Source: Lutimaribacter saemankumensis (GTDB lineage: Bacteria; Pseudomonadota; Alphaproteobacteria; Rhodobacterales; Rhodobacteraceae). From it: a stretch of 64,000 nt of DNA. A program made the translations under genes and the position numbers. The DNA lies in assembly GCF_900100005.1 (NCBI RefSeq), contig NZ_FNEB01000009.1:62001-126000 (forward strand). Reading direction: 5' to 3'. How positions within the stretch are numbered: the first letter of the stretch is position 1; every line of letters starts with the position of its first letter. Below the pieces are notes generated by a model that did no database searches, had not been told where the DNA came from, and saw only the letters and a list, made by a program, of their open reading frames with translations. This document shows positions 55,502 through 64,000 of the stretch, in pieces.

Positions 55502-56530
55502 TTATTTCTGAAGCTCGGTCCAGATCGCGGTGTAGATCTTCTGCGCCTCGGGCGGGCAGGTCTTGGACAGCACGCCCGCCGCCTTCAGCTCGTCCGAGGG
55601 GTTCACCTCGGGCGCGTTCTTGAGGTCTTCGTCCATGTAGGCGTCAGAACCTTTGATGCCGTTCGCATACTTGGCGAAGTTCGACAGCATCGCCGCGTTT
55701 TCCGGCGCCATGATGAAGTTCAGGAACAGCTTGGCGTTCTCGACGTTCTGCGCATCGGCCACGATCGCGGCGTTGTCCATCCAAACGGGATAGCCGTCGA
55801 TCGGATAGCCATAGGCGATATCGGGGTTCTGCAGGCGTGCCCGCATCGACGCGCCGTTCCAGTTCACGCCGGCGGCAAGGTCGCCCTTGGCGTATTTCTC
55901 GATGTTGCCGTAATCCATCGACAGCCAGTGGGTCTTTGCCTCGACCAGCTTGTCGCGGACTTTCTTCAGGACTTCCTTGTCGGTCGTGCACTGTTCGCCG
56001 CCCATGTAGTAGATGGCCGTCGACATCACATCCATCATCTCGGGGACGACGTTGATTTTGCCCTTCAGCTCATCGGGCGGATCGAGGTAGATCCCGGCGG
56101 TGTTGATGTCGCCGCCATAGACGCTGGTGTTGACCGTCATGCCCACGGTGCCCCATTGCCACGGCACGGTGTAGTTGCGGCCCGGATCGAACTCCACGTC
56201 CACCCATTGCGGGTCCATGTGCTTGAAGTTTTCCATCTCGTTGGGCTTGGATTCCATCAGCAGCCCTTCGGAGATGAAGATCGGCACATACGTGCCGGAC
56301 GGCACGACGATGTCGAACCCATGGCCGCCCGCCTTGATCTTGGCCAGCGCGGTATCGTTGCTGTCGTAATCGGTGATCGTGACTTCGACCCCGTATTCCT
56401 TTTCGAATTTCTCGATCAGTTCGGGGCTGGTGTAGTTGCCCCAGTTGTAGATGTTCAGCGTGCCTTCGGCCTGTGCGGCCCCGGCCACGGCCAATGCGGC
56501 CAGTACGGCAAATGATTTGGTCAGTTTCAT
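55502..56530 (-). CDS. ABC importer periplasmic binding protein (PotD/PotF-like)
   Basis: The 342-residue protein has a signal peptide (KSFAVLAALAVAGAAQAEG). The extracellular binding fold of the polyamine family is seen in LNIYNWGNYTSPELIEKFEK and FDIVVPSGTYVPIFISEG, and acidic and aromatic residues in LSMDYGNIEKYAKGDLA and GYPVWMDNAA fit a polyamine-like or amine ligand. The substrate is not certain. AGGAGGG precedes the ATG. It is the fourth gene in the leftward operon. Confidence 0.9.
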   Translation of the reverse strand: MKLTKSFAVLAALAVAGAAQAEGTLNIYNWGNYTSPELIEKFEKEYGVEVTITDYDSNDTALAKIKAGGHGFDIVVPSGTYVPIFISEGLLMESKPNEMENFKHMDPQWVDVEFDPGRNYTVPWQWGTVGMTVNTSVYGGDINTAGIYLDPPDELKGKINVVPEMMDVMSTAIYYMGGEQCTTDKEVLKKVRDKLVEAKTHWLSMDYGNIEKYAKGDLAAGVNWNGASMRARLQNPDIAYGYPIDGYPVWMDNAAIVADAQNVENAKLFLNFIMAPENAAMLSNFAKYANGIKGSDAYMDEDLKNAPEVNPSDELKAAGVLSKTCPPEAQKIYTAIWTELQK

Positions 56531-56557
56531 GGTGAACCCTCCTGTTGGTTCTGTCGG

Positions 56558-57358
56558 TTATTTCTTGTTTCTGCTGAGGAAAAAGAACGCGATGACAAGC
56601 ACCACGGAAATCGCCAGAAGCGCCGTCGAGATCGCGTTGACCTCGGGGGTGACGACTCGGCGCAATTGCCCCAGCATGTAGGTGGGCAGTGTATCCTGCC
56701 CGGCGGATTTCACGAACTCGGTAATCACGACGTCGTCGAGCGAGATCACGAAAGCCAGCATCGCGCCCGCAAGGATCCCCGGCCAGAGCTGCGGCAGCGT
56801 CACCCGCCGGAACACGCGCCAGGGCGTGCCGTACAGATCCATCGCCGCCTGTTCCAGGCTCAGGTCCATGCCTTGCAGGCGTGCCCGTATGGGCATGTAG
56901 GCAAAGGGAATGCAGAACGCCGAATGCGCGATGATCAGGTAGAACAGCCCGGTATATCCGGTCGCGACCTTTATCATGGCGAAAAAGATCAGCAGCGCCA
57001 CGGCGGTCACGATTTCGGGGACCATCAGCGGCTGGTTGATCATCGCGAAAACGAAGGTATAGCCGCGGAACGTGCCCTGGCGCGTGGTCGCCAGCGCGGC
57101 CAGCACGGCGCAGCTTGTGGCGATCACAGTGGCCCAGGACGCGATCACAAGCGACCGGATCGTGGCGGCCTGCACCTGTTCGTTCTGCCAGGCTGTCTGG
57201 TACCAGCGCCAGCTGAACCCTTCCCAGATCGCGACCGACGTGCCCGCGTTGAAGGAATAGACGACCAGCAGCACGATCGGCAGGTAGAGGATGACGAAAC
57301 AGGCCATCGCGACCGTCGCGAACCCGGTCTGGCGGCGGATGTCGAAGCCCTTAGCCAT
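56558..57358 (-). CDS. ABC importer permease (PotC/PotI-like)
   Basis: The 266-residue inner-membrane protein has six hydrophobic helices. The EAA-loop, which contacts the ATPase, is visible as LEQAAMDLYGTPWRVFRRVT. The N-terminus MAKGFDIRRQTGFATVAMAC and a start at 57358 fit; this ATG overlaps the upstream permease stop by eight bases, so the two permeases are translated together. Confidence 0.92.
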   Translation of the reverse strand: MAKGFDIRRQTGFATVAMACFVILYLPIVLLVVYSFNAGTSVAIWEGFSWRWYQTAWQNEQVQAATIRSLVIASWATVIATSCAVLAALATTRQGTFRGYTFVFAMINQPLMVPEIVTAVALLIFFAMIKVATGYTGLFYLIIAHSAFCIPFAYMPIRARLQGMDLSLEQAAMDLYGTPWRVFRRVTLPQLWPGILAGAMLAFVISLDDVVITEFVKSAGQDTLPTYMLGQLRRVVTPEVNAISTALLAISVVLVIAFFFLSRNKK

Positions 57359-58253
57359 GCCGCACCTCTTCGTTGCCCGCGGCACGGACGTAAAGGATCA
57401 GCGCCACCATCACGATGGCCAGCAGCGTCAGCGACAGCGCCGCGCCCAGTGGCCAGTTGCGGCCCGCGCCGAATTGCAGCTCGATCAGGTTGCCCAGCAT
57501 CAACTGCTTGCCGCCCCCCAGAACCCGCGGCGTGACATAGGCACCCAGCGACGGCACGAAAACCAGGATCGACCCGGCGATCACGCCCGGCTTGGCAAGT
57601 GGGAAGATCACCTTGCGCAGCACCCGCCAGCGGGTTGCGTAAAGGTCATAGCCCGCCTCGACCAAGGTGAAATCGAACCGTTCGAGCGAGGCATAGATCG
57701 GCAGCACCATCAGTGGCAGATAGACATAGGCCATGCCCAGAAGGATCGCGAATTCCGTGAACAGCATCTGGATCGGCTCGTCGATGATCCCCAGCGCAAG
57801 CAGGGCGCTGTTCACCGTGCCCTCGGCGCGGATCAGTTCCATGATCGCGAAGGTGCGGATCAGCAGGTTCGTCCAGAACGGGATGATGATCAGCAACATC
57901 CAGATGTCGCGCTTTTCCTTGGGGCGCGTGGCGATGAAATAGGCGGTCGGAAAGCCGAAGATGAAGGTCAGCAGCGCTGTCATCAGCGACAGCTTGATCG
58001 ACCGCCAGAAGATCGACAGATGCGCATCGGCAAAGCCGATTTCATCGGTAAAGAAATCCTGCTCCATGATGACGCTGAACCAGGCATCCCACGACAGGTT
58101 CCATTCCACACCGCCGTAATCGCCCGGCGTGAGAAACGAATAGATCAGCACGATCAGCAGCGGGCCTGACGCCGCGAAGACCAGAACCGCCAGCGCCGGG
58201 GCCAGAAGCAGCCAGCGGGACCGTGTCGCTCTTTTCGTGGCTGCGTCGCTCAT
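57351..58253 (-). CDS. ABC importer permease (PotB/PotH-like)
   Basis: The 300-residue inner-membrane protein has an N-terminal helix (WLLLAPALAVLVFAASGPLL) and five more. The EAA-like loop LVEAGYDLYATRWRVLRKVI is in the second half. It is the first permease of the operon, four bases after the ATPase gene, and would form a heterodimer with the next permease. Confidence 0.92.
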   Translation of the reverse strand: MSDAATKRATRSRWLLLAPALAVLVFAASGPLLIVLIYSFLTPGDYGGVEWNLSWDAWFSVIMEQDFFTDEIGFADAHLSIFWRSIKLSLMTALLTFIFGFPTAYFIATRPKEKRDIWMLLIIIPFWTNLLIRTFAIMELIRAEGTVNSALLALGIIDEPIQMLFTEFAILLGMAYVYLPLMVLPIYASLERFDFTLVEAGYDLYATRWRVLRKVIFPLAKPGVIAGSILVFVPSLGAYVTPRVLGGGKQLMLGNLIELQFGAGRNWPLGAALSLTLLAIVMVALILYVRAAGNEEVRHG

Positions 58254-58257
58254 CGGG

Positions 58258-59331
58258 TCAGTCTCTCAGCACCTGGCCGACACCGGGGGCCAGCGTGACC
58301 TCGACCCTGTCGCCCACCGTGCGGGTCTGGGCCTGGTCGGGCTGGTTCTGCTGACGCAGGACGAACCGCCCGCCGCCGTCCAGGTCCACGTGGTAATGCG
58401 TGTCGGTTCCGAAATAGACGACATTCGCAAGTGTGCCCGGCAGAACCGCGCCCGCGCCGCCGGACAGGCTGGCGTGTTCGGGGCGCACCGCCAGCGTCAC
58501 CGGGCCGGGCGCGACGCCCTCGCCTGGGGCGCGAACCTGCGCCTCGGCGCCCGAAGGCAGGCGGACCGTGGCCTGTTCCCCCGCGATGGACAGCAATTCG
58601 ACGTCCAGGAAATTGGTGTCACCGATGAAATCCGCCACGAACCGTTCGGCGGGGTGGTCATAGATGTCGCGCGGGCCGCCGATCTGCCGGATCTTGCCCG
58701 CGTTCATCACCGCGATCCGGTCGGACATCGTCAGCGCCTCTTCCTGGTCGTGCGTGACGAATACGAAGGTGATGCCGGTTTCGGATTGCAGCCGCTTCAA
58801 TTCCAGCTGCATGTCCTTGCGCAACTTGAAATCCAGCGCGCTCAGCGGTTCGTCCAGCAGCAGAACCTTGGGCCGTGGCGCCAGCGCGCGGGCCAGCGCG
58901 ACGCGCTGCTGCTGGCCGCCCGAAATCTCGGATGTCTTGCGGTCGGCCATTTCGGTCATGCGGACCAGCGCCAGCATCTCATCCACGGTTTTCTTGACCT
59001 CGGCGCGCGGCTTGTCGAGCATCTCCAGCCCGAAGGCTATATTCTGCGCGACCGTCATGTGAGGAAACAGCGCATAGGATTGGAAAACGGTGTTCACCGG
59101 GCGCTTGTAGGGGGGCAGGCTGACCAGATCCTGCCCATCGAGCGTCACCGTCCCCTTTGTCGGGTCGATAAACCCGGCGATCACCCGCAAGAGCGTGGTT
59201 TTCCCACAGCCCGAAGGGCCAAGAAGGGTGAAAAATTCGTTCTCGCGGATCGTGACCGAGACATTATCGAGCGCGGTGAAAGGAGCGCCGCGGCCGGTGA
59301 AAATCTTGCTGACTTCGTTGATCTCGATCAC
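58258..59331 (-). CDS. ABC importer ATP-binding protein (PotA-like)
   Basis: The 357-residue ATPase has Walker [10 protein letters not shown], the signature [13 protein letters not shown] and Walker [13 protein letters not shown], with the C-terminal TOBE-like regulatory part. It is the usual ATPase of polyamine/thiamine-type importers. The start is set at GTG 59331 because GGGGG lies before it and it gives the family-like [13 protein letters not shown]; an earlier TTG at 59361 is possible. It heads the operon potA-potB-potC-binding protein-amidohydrolase. Confidence 0.92.
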   Translation of the reverse strand: MIEINEVSKIFTGRGAPFTALDNVSVTIRENEFFTLLGPSGCGKTTLLRVIAGFIDPTKGTVTLDGQDLVSLPPYKRPVNTVFQSYALFPHMTVAQNIAFGLEMLDKPRAEVKKTVDEMLALVRMTEMADRKTSEISGGQQQRVALARALAPRPKVLLLDEPLSALDFKLRKDMQLELKRLQSETGITFVFVTHDQEEALTMSDRIAVMNAGKIRQIGGPRDIYDHPAERFVADFIGDTNFLDVELLSIAGEQATVRLPSGAEAQVRAPGEGVAPGPVTLAVRPEHASLSGGAGAVLPGTLANVVYFGTDTHYHVDLDGGGRFVLRQQNQPDQAQTRTVGDRVEVTLAPGVGQVLRD

Positions 59332-59537
59332 GTCTGAGCCCCCGATTCTTAATTTGATCAAAACTCAGCGCGGGTCCAAAAGCAAGTTTGCTGCGCGCTT
59401 TGCAGGCGGCGCAACGGGCATTTCGCGCCGGCGGTCAAGAATTGTGCAGGCCGAAAAATCCGCAGGCCCACCGGCGGCGGGCGGGTCACGCACAATGGCC
59501 GGACGCGGTCGATTTTCGCCCGTTTTCGCGGCGGTCC

Positions 59538-59566
59538 CTTGCATCCACCCCGGCCCGAAATGCAAG
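59538..59566. promoter_or_regulatory. Inverted repeat in the divergent pot / ThDP-enzyme spacer
   Basis: CTTGCAT (59538-59544) and ATGCAAG (59560-59566) are perfect 7-base arms 15 bases apart, about 40 bases before the rightward gene. It may be the operator that controls the rightward catabolic genes, the importer, or both. No regulator gene is beside it. Confidence 0.45.
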
Positions 59567-59606
59567 TTGGCGTCAGAGCGCGCACATGCAGAACAGGGGG
59601 TGATCC

Positions 59607-61235
59607 ATGGCCGAAGACAAGATTTACACCTATCAATCCATCGCCAAGTCGGTGCAGGACCACGGAATCGACACCATGTTCGGCCTGATGGGCGACGCGA
59701 ACCTGTTCATGGTGGATCACTACGTGCGCGCTTGCGGCGGCACGTTCGTTCCGGTCGCCTATGAGGGCAGTTCGGTCCTGATGGCTCTGTCATGGTCGCA
59801 TGTCACGGGGCAGGTGGGTGTTGCCACCGTGACCCATGGACCGGCGCTTACGAACTGTGTCACCGCCCTGGCCGAAGGGGCGCGCGGCAACATCCCCATG
59901 GTGCTGCTGGCCGGTGATACGCCGGTGATGATCTCCCAGCATCTGCAAAGCATCGACCAGCGCGAAACCGTCAAGGCCGCCGGCGCCGGGTTCGAACAGA
60001 TGCGGGCGCCGGAAACGGCCTCTTACGATTTCGCCAATGCCTATTACCGGGCGCGCGTCGAGCGGCGCCCCATCGTGCTGAACATGCCCGCGGATTTCAT
60101 GTGGCAGGAGGTCGTGCACGAGAAAAAGATCTTTCCGGTCTTTTCCACCCCGTCCTACGTCCCCGAAGGCGACGGGCTGGACCAGGCGGTGGGCATGATC
60201 GCCTCGGCCCGGCGGCCGGTGATCCTGGCCGGGGCAGGGGCGGCGGGCGCGCGCGACCAGATCATACGCCTGGCCGACCGGCTCGAAGCGCCGCTGGCGA
60301 CAACCCTCAAGGCCAAGGGGCTGTTCAACGACCACCCCTACAACATGGATATCTTCGGCACGCTCAGCACCGAGGCGGCCTATGATGTGATCGCCAAGGC
60401 CGATTGCGTCGTGGCCTTCGGCGCCAGCCTGCACAGCTTTACCACCGACCAGGGAAAGCTGATGAAGGGCAAGCGCGTCGTGCAGGTGAATGACGACCCG
60501 CGCGCGATCGGGCGCAACTTTCACCCCGACGCCGCGCTGGTCGCGGATGCCGGGCTGACCGCGGACAACATCGTCTACTGGCTGGACGAGGCGGAAATAC
60601 CGGCGTCCGGCTTTACCGCCGAACTGGATATGGCCAAGCTCACCTGGCACCCGCCCGGCCAGCGCGACAAGGCGGCGCCGGGCACCGTCAATTATGTCTG
60701 GGCGCTGGACCGCCTGGAAGAGGCGTTGCCCAAGAACCGCTTGCTGACGACAGATGGCGGGCGCTTCATGACCGAGGTTTGGTGCCGTGTCTCGGCCCCC
60801 GATCCGCGCAGTTTCATGGCGACGACGAATTTCGGCTCGATCGGGCTGGGGCTGCAGGCCGCCGTCGGCATGAGCCTTGCCGACCCCGACCGTCCCGCCG
60901 TTCTGTTCACCGGCGACGGCGGTTTCATGATGGGCGGCGTGAACGAATTCAACACGGCGGTGCGGCTGAAACAGGATCTGATCGTAATCGTATGCAACGA
61001 CAGCGCCTACGGCGCGGAACATATCCAGTTTCTCGACCGCAGCATGGATCCGGGCCTTTCGCAATTCGACTGGCCGTCCTTTGCCGATGTGGCCACGGCA
61101 CTGGGCGGGCACGGTATCCTGGTGCAATCCGCCGAAGACCTTGAAGGCGCGCTGGAAAAGATCGAAAACCGCGACCGGCCGATCCTGCTGGAATTGCGGC
61201 TAGACCCGCACGACGTTCCGCGCATGCGCATCTGA
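59607..61235 (+). CDS. Thiamine-diphosphate-dependent enzyme (acetolactate-synthase-like)
   Basis: The 542-residue protein follows the three-domain plan of ThDP enzymes. The N-terminal part holds a conserved Glu in VAYEGSSVLMAL and the HGPALTNCVTALAEG region. The middle domain holds VILAGAGAAGARDQI. The C-terminal ThDP motif is GDGGFMMGGVNEFNTAVRL with a following CND. It is probably a carboligase or decarboxylase. The exact substrate is unknown; it is too short for a typical sulfoacetaldehyde acetyltransferase (length comparison from memory). GGGGGTG precedes the ATG. It starts a rightward run with three more genes. Confidence 0.88.
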   Translation: MAEDKIYTYQSIAKSVQDHGIDTMFGLMGDANLFMVDHYVRACGGTFVPVAYEGSSVLMALSWSHVTGQVGVATVTHGPALTNCVTALAEGARGNIPMVLLAGDTPVMISQHLQSIDQRETVKAAGAGFEQMRAPETASYDFANAYYRARVERRPIVLNMPADFMWQEVVHEKKIFPVFSTPSYVPEGDGLDQAVGMIASARRPVILAGAGAAGARDQIIRLADRLEAPLATTLKAKGLFNDHPYNMDIFGTLSTEAAYDVIAKADCVVAFGASLHSFTTDQGKLMKGKRVVQVNDDPRAIGRNFHPDAALVADAGLTADNIVYWLDEAEIPASGFTAELDMAKLTWHPPGQRDKAAPGTVNYVWALDRLEEALPKNRLLTTDGGRFMTEVWCRVSAPDPRSFMATTNFGSIGLGLQAAVGMSLADPDRPAVLFTGDGGFMMGGVNEFNTAVRLKQDLIVIVCNDSAYGAEHIQFLDRSMDPGLSQFDWPSFADVATALGGHGILVQSAEDLEGALEKIENRDRPILLELRLDPHDVPRMRI

Positions 61236-61341
61236 CAAAGCCGCGATGGACCTGTCGAGGGGCGTGCGCTAGGCTGGCGGCAATTGACTGCCGGCCAGTC
61301 CTTCTTTTTCGATACGTCATTTCCAACCGGCTGAAGGCCGC

Positions 61342-61944
61342 ATGAGCCAGTCCAGCAGCGAAACACGCGTTCATGAAATCGTGCAGTCCCTGGCCTGCGG
61401 GTTCGAGGACTGGAAAACAGTATTCGGCGATCCGTGGTTTTCCGGCACGGTTTTCATGCTGGGCTATGGCGTGGCCGCTGTTCTCATGCTGCGCGTTGCC
61501 CGTCAGACCACGGGGCGCGAAGCCTTGTTCTGGCGCCTTTGCGCCATCGCCTTTTTCTTTCAGGTCGCGAACACGCATCTCGATCTGCACGCCTTCGTGG
61601 TAAGCTATGGCCGCTGCCTGGCGCGGGCGCAAGGCTGGTACGGCACACGCCACACCGTGCAGTATTTCGTTCTCGTCGGGTCGCTCGTGGCGCTGACCAG
61701 CGTCCTGTCGCTGTTGATGATCGTGTTTTTTCGCAGCATTTTCGGCAACCTGCTGCTGATCCTGGGGGTGGTCCTGGCGCTGGGCACCACGTTCGAAAAA
61801 GCGGTGAATTATCATGGGCTGGAGCAGTTGTACGCCGGCTATTTCGGGCAGTTTCGGGGCGTTGACCTGATCGAACTGGCCGGCGTGGCAATCGCGCTGC
61901 TTGCCAGCGTCCTGCGCTTGCGCAAATCTGCACGCGGCCCGTGA
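61342..61944 (+). CDS. Inner-membrane protein of unknown function (200 aa)
   Basis: No family recognised. About five hydrophobic helices are visible: TVFMLGYGVAAVLMLRVA, FWRLCAIAFFFQVAN, YFVLVGSLVALTSVLSLLM, FGNLLLILGVVLALGTTF and LAGVAIALLASVLRL. The loops hold charged and aromatic residues. It lies between the ThDP enzyme and a CMD-like gene and may be part of the same metabolic run. Confidence 0.75.
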   Translation: MSQSSSETRVHEIVQSLACGFEDWKTVFGDPWFSGTVFMLGYGVAAVLMLRVARQTTGREALFWRLCAIAFFFQVANTHLDLHAFVVSYGRCLARAQGWYGTRHTVQYFVLVGSLVALTSVLSLLMIVFFRSIFGNLLLILGVVLALGTTFEKAVNYHGLEQLYAGYFGQFRGVDLIELAGVAIALLASVLRLRKSARGP

Positions 61945-61972
61945 AGGGGCCCGCATCGCAAGGGAGGTCACG

Positions 61973-62362
61973 ATGTCCGCATTCGACGAAGATCTGTTTC
62001 TCAAGGGGCTTGAACAGCGCAAGGCGACTTTGGGGGCCGAATATGTCGAACGGAACCTCGCCGCCGCAGATGACTTCACCCGCCCCTTTCAGGAGGCGAT
62101 GACCGCATGGTGCTGGGGCTTTGGCTGGGGGGACGACGTGATCGACCCCAAGACCCGCAGCATGATGAACCTTGCGATGATCGGCGCGCTTGGAAAGATG
62201 ACCGAATGGGAAATCCATTGCCGCGGCGCGCTGAACAACGGCGTGTCGCAGGATGAAATCCGCGCCATCATTCATGTGGTGGGCATCTATTGCGGCGTGC
62301 CGCAGGCGCTGGAATGCTTCCGCGTTGCGCGGAAGGTTCTGGCCGACGCGGAACCGCAATAA
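61973..62362 (+). CDS. Carboxymuconolactone-decarboxylase-like protein
   Basis: The 129-residue all-helical protein has the CMD-like region MMNLAMIGALGKMTEWEIHC and the following RGALNNGVSQDEIRAIIHVV, GIYCGVPQALECF, as in PcaC-like and AhpD-like proteins. The single His and Cys residues fit the decarboxylase rather than the disulfide-active peroxidase. AGGGAGG lies before the ATG at 61973. Its place with ThDP and hydrolase genes suggests catabolism of an aromatic or acidic compound. Confidence 0.85.
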   Translation: MSAFDEDLFLKGLEQRKATLGAEYVERNLAAADDFTRPFQEAMTAWCWGFGWGDDVIDPKTRSMMNLAMIGALGKMTEWEIHCRGALNNGVSQDEIRAIIHVVGIYCGVPQALECFRVARKVLADAEPQ

Positions 62363-62490
62363 CCGAGATTGCGCCGGCCGGCGTCAATCGCAGGTTCTAA
62401 CCCCCTGCAACTGTTGCTAACCTGATCCCGCTACGAAAGGGAGGAGACGCCGCAGGCCCCGCGAAAAACCGGACTGCGCCGCAAGACATT

Positions 62491-64000
62491 ATGGCCAAAC
62501 CGAAAAACATCCTGTTCATCATGTTCGACCAGCTGCGCTGGGATTACCTGAGCTGCTACGGCCACAAGCACCTGCACACGCCCAATATCGACAGGCTTGC
62601 GGAACGCGGCGTCCGGTTCACCCGGTGCTACATCCAGTCGCCGATCTGCGGCTCGTCACGGATGAGCACCTATACCGGGCGCTACGTGCATTCCCACGGT
62701 GCCAGCTGGAACGGCATCCCCCTCAAGGTCGGCGAGATGACGATGGGCGATCACCTGCGCAAGGTCGGGATGGATTGCTACCTTGTCGGCAAGACGCACA
62801 TGCGTGCCGACGAGGAAGGCATGGCCCGGCTGGGGCTGGAGCCGGACTCGATCATCGGCGCGCGGGTCAGCGAATGCGGGTTCGATGTGTTCGAACGCGA
62901 CGACGGGATGCTGCCCGAGGGGCCCGACGGCTCTTACGACCCGGACGGGGCGAGGGAGTACAACAAGTGGCTCAAGGCCAAGGGCTACGAAAGCGACAAC
63001 CCGTGGCACGATTTCGCGAATTCCGGCCTCGATGAAGACGGCAATGTGCTATCCGGCTGGTTCCTGAAAAACAGCACCGAGGCTGCCAACATCCACGAAC
63101 CCGACAGCGAAACGCCCTATCTGACTGGGCGCGGGATCGAGTTCATGCAAACCCATGAGGGACCGTGGTGCTGCCACCTGTCCTATATCAAGCCGCACTG
63201 GCCCTATATCGTGCCCGAACCCTATGCCAGCATGTTCGGCCCCGAACATGTGCAGCCGGTGATCCGTTCGAACGCCGAACGCGAAAGCGATCACCCGGTG
63301 TTCCAGGCTTTCATGGGCAACAAGGTGGGCGAGGCGTTTTCGCGCCAGGATGTGCGCGACGCGGTGATCCCGGCTTATATGGGCCTGATCAAGCAGGCGG
63401 ATGACCAGATGGGCCGGCTTTTCGCCTGGCTCGAGGAAACCGGCCGGATGGATGACACGCTGATCGTGCTGACATCCGATCACGGCGATTTCCTTGGCGA
63501 TCACTGGATGGGGGAAAAGACGTTCTTTCACGACACGGCGACCGTCGTTCCGCTGATCGTCTACGACCCCAGCCCCGAGGCCGACGCCACGCGCGGCACG
63601 GTCTGCGACGCGCTGGTCGAATGCATAGATTTCGCGCCGACTTTCGTCGATTTCGCCGGGGGCGAGCCGCCGCTCCATATCCTCGAGGGCGAAAGCCTTT
63701 TGCCGATCCTGCGCGGGCAGGCCACCGACACGCGGCGCGGCTACGTGATCTGCGAATACGATTATTCGGCCTCGCCGGTGGCCCATGCGATGGGCGCCGA
63801 GGTGCGCGATGCGACCATGTTCATGGTGGCCGACAAGAAGTGGAAGCTGATGCATTTCGAAGGCGGCCACCGTCCGATGCTGTTCGATCTCGAAAACGAC
63901 CCCGACGAACTGGTCGATCTGGGCGACAGCGATGAGCATGCAGAGGTCATCGCGCAAATGTATGACAAGCTGTTCGAATGGGCGCGCCGCCCCTCGCAGC
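62491..64000 (+). CDS. Sulfatase/phosphonate-hydrolase family enzyme (runs off the window)
   Basis: The N-terminal 503 residues are present; the gene continues past 64000. The alkaline-phosphatase-like metal sites are seen in NILFIMFDQLRWD (Asp13) and VLTSDHGDFLGDH. The nucleophile site, normally CxPxR, is CGSSR (Cys53-Arg57), so the proline is a serine. If the Cys is converted to formylglycine this may still be an active enzyme. Family members hydrolyse sulfate esters, phosphonate or phosphate monoesters. It ends the rightward run after the CMD-like gene. Confidence 0.88.
   Translation, partial: MAKPKNILFIMFDQLRWDYLSCYGHKHLHTPNIDRLAERGVRFTRCYIQSPICGSSRMSTYTGRYVHSHGASWNGIPLKVGEMTMGDHLRKVGMDCYLVGKTHMRADEEGMARLGLEPDSIIGARVSECGFDVFERDDGMLPEGPDGSYDPDGAREYNKWLKAKGYESDNPWHDFANSGLDEDGNVLSGWFLKNSTEAANIHEPDSETPYLTGRGIEFMQTHEGPWCCHLSYIKPHWPYIVPEPYASMFGPEHVQPVIRSNAERESDHPVFQAFMGNKVGEAFSRQDVRDAVIPAYMGLIKQADDQMGRLFAWLEETGRMDDTLIVLTSDHGDFLGDHWMGEKTFFHDTATVVPLIVYDPSPEADATRGTVCDALVECIDFAPTFVDFAGGEPPLHILEGESLLPILRGQATDTRRGYVICEYDYSASPVAHAMGAEVRDATMFMVADKKWKLMHFEGGHRPMLFDLENDPDELVDLGDSDEHAEVIAQMYDKLFEWARRPSQ

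Noticed and set aside
59790-61127. Minus-strand open frame inside the ThDP-enzyme gene
   Set aside because: It lies wholly inside a well supported gene and its product has no family features.

Overview
This is a GC-rich alphaproteobacterial chromosome segment, most likely from the Rhodobacterales (Roseobacter group). The support is gene order and gene type: gpmI-envC-ctpA-rppH, dacC-tmk-holB-tatD-MBL, a class I lysyl-tRNA synthetase, a MaoC-Pta/AckA pair, and a dispersed intergenic repeat ending GGCAAGATGAAG. No rRNA operon or CRISPR array was seen. There is one tRNA gene, tRNA-Ser(UGA).

Positions 1-11700 hold the start of a thymidine kinase gene, a small HTH gene coupled to an orphan LuxR-type regulator, carB with its promoter and terminator, and divergently the run gpmI, envC, ctpA, rppH, a secreted protein and a methyltransferase. 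Positions 11700-24500 hold a YbbA/YbbP-type ABC exporter divergent from tesA with overlapping start codons. They also hold a thioredoxin-2/DUF2892 pair behind a palindromic operator, an L,D-transpeptidase, a universal stress protein behind an FNR-type promoter, a frameshifted ABM-domain gene, a beta-helix protein that may be a gene-transfer-agent head spike, DUF4864, lysK and a TerB-like gene. Positions 24500-42400 hold dacB, nadD, a MaoC-Pta fusion with ackA, tamA-tamB, an AEC transporter, and the block SPOR lipoprotein-dacC-tmk-holB-tatD-MBL hydrolase.

Positions 42581-52303 form the accessory region. It starts at tRNA-Ser(UGA) with a DUF4102-type integrase and a set of mobile-element regulators (AlpA-like, winged-helix, zinc-ribbon). 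Visibly AT-richer cargo follows: unrecognised secreted proteins, two tiny membrane proteins and a 438-residue secreted coiled-coil protein. Its right end is scarred. A serine-recombinase remnant and a cut secreted-protein gene abut a 746-bp IS6-type element with no target duplication. That element abuts an IS3 orfA remnant whose outer end interrupts an SDR gene at its YxxxK motif. The simplest reading is that an IS6-mediated deletion removed the right end of the island together with the rest of the IS3 element and the SDR gene.

Positions 52996-64000 return to core-like composition. They hold an SDR with a degenerate active site, an operon for a PotABCD-like ABC importer with an amidohydrolase, and divergently a ThDP-dependent enzyme, a membrane protein, a carboxymuconolactone-decarboxylase-like protein and a sulfatase/phosphonate-hydrolase family protein that runs off the end.

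The strongest regulatory sites are the FNR-class promoter before the stress protein gene and the ATATTC-N6-GAATAT operator over the -10 of trxC. The least explained material is the island cargo and the gene that overlaps the integrase stop codon.
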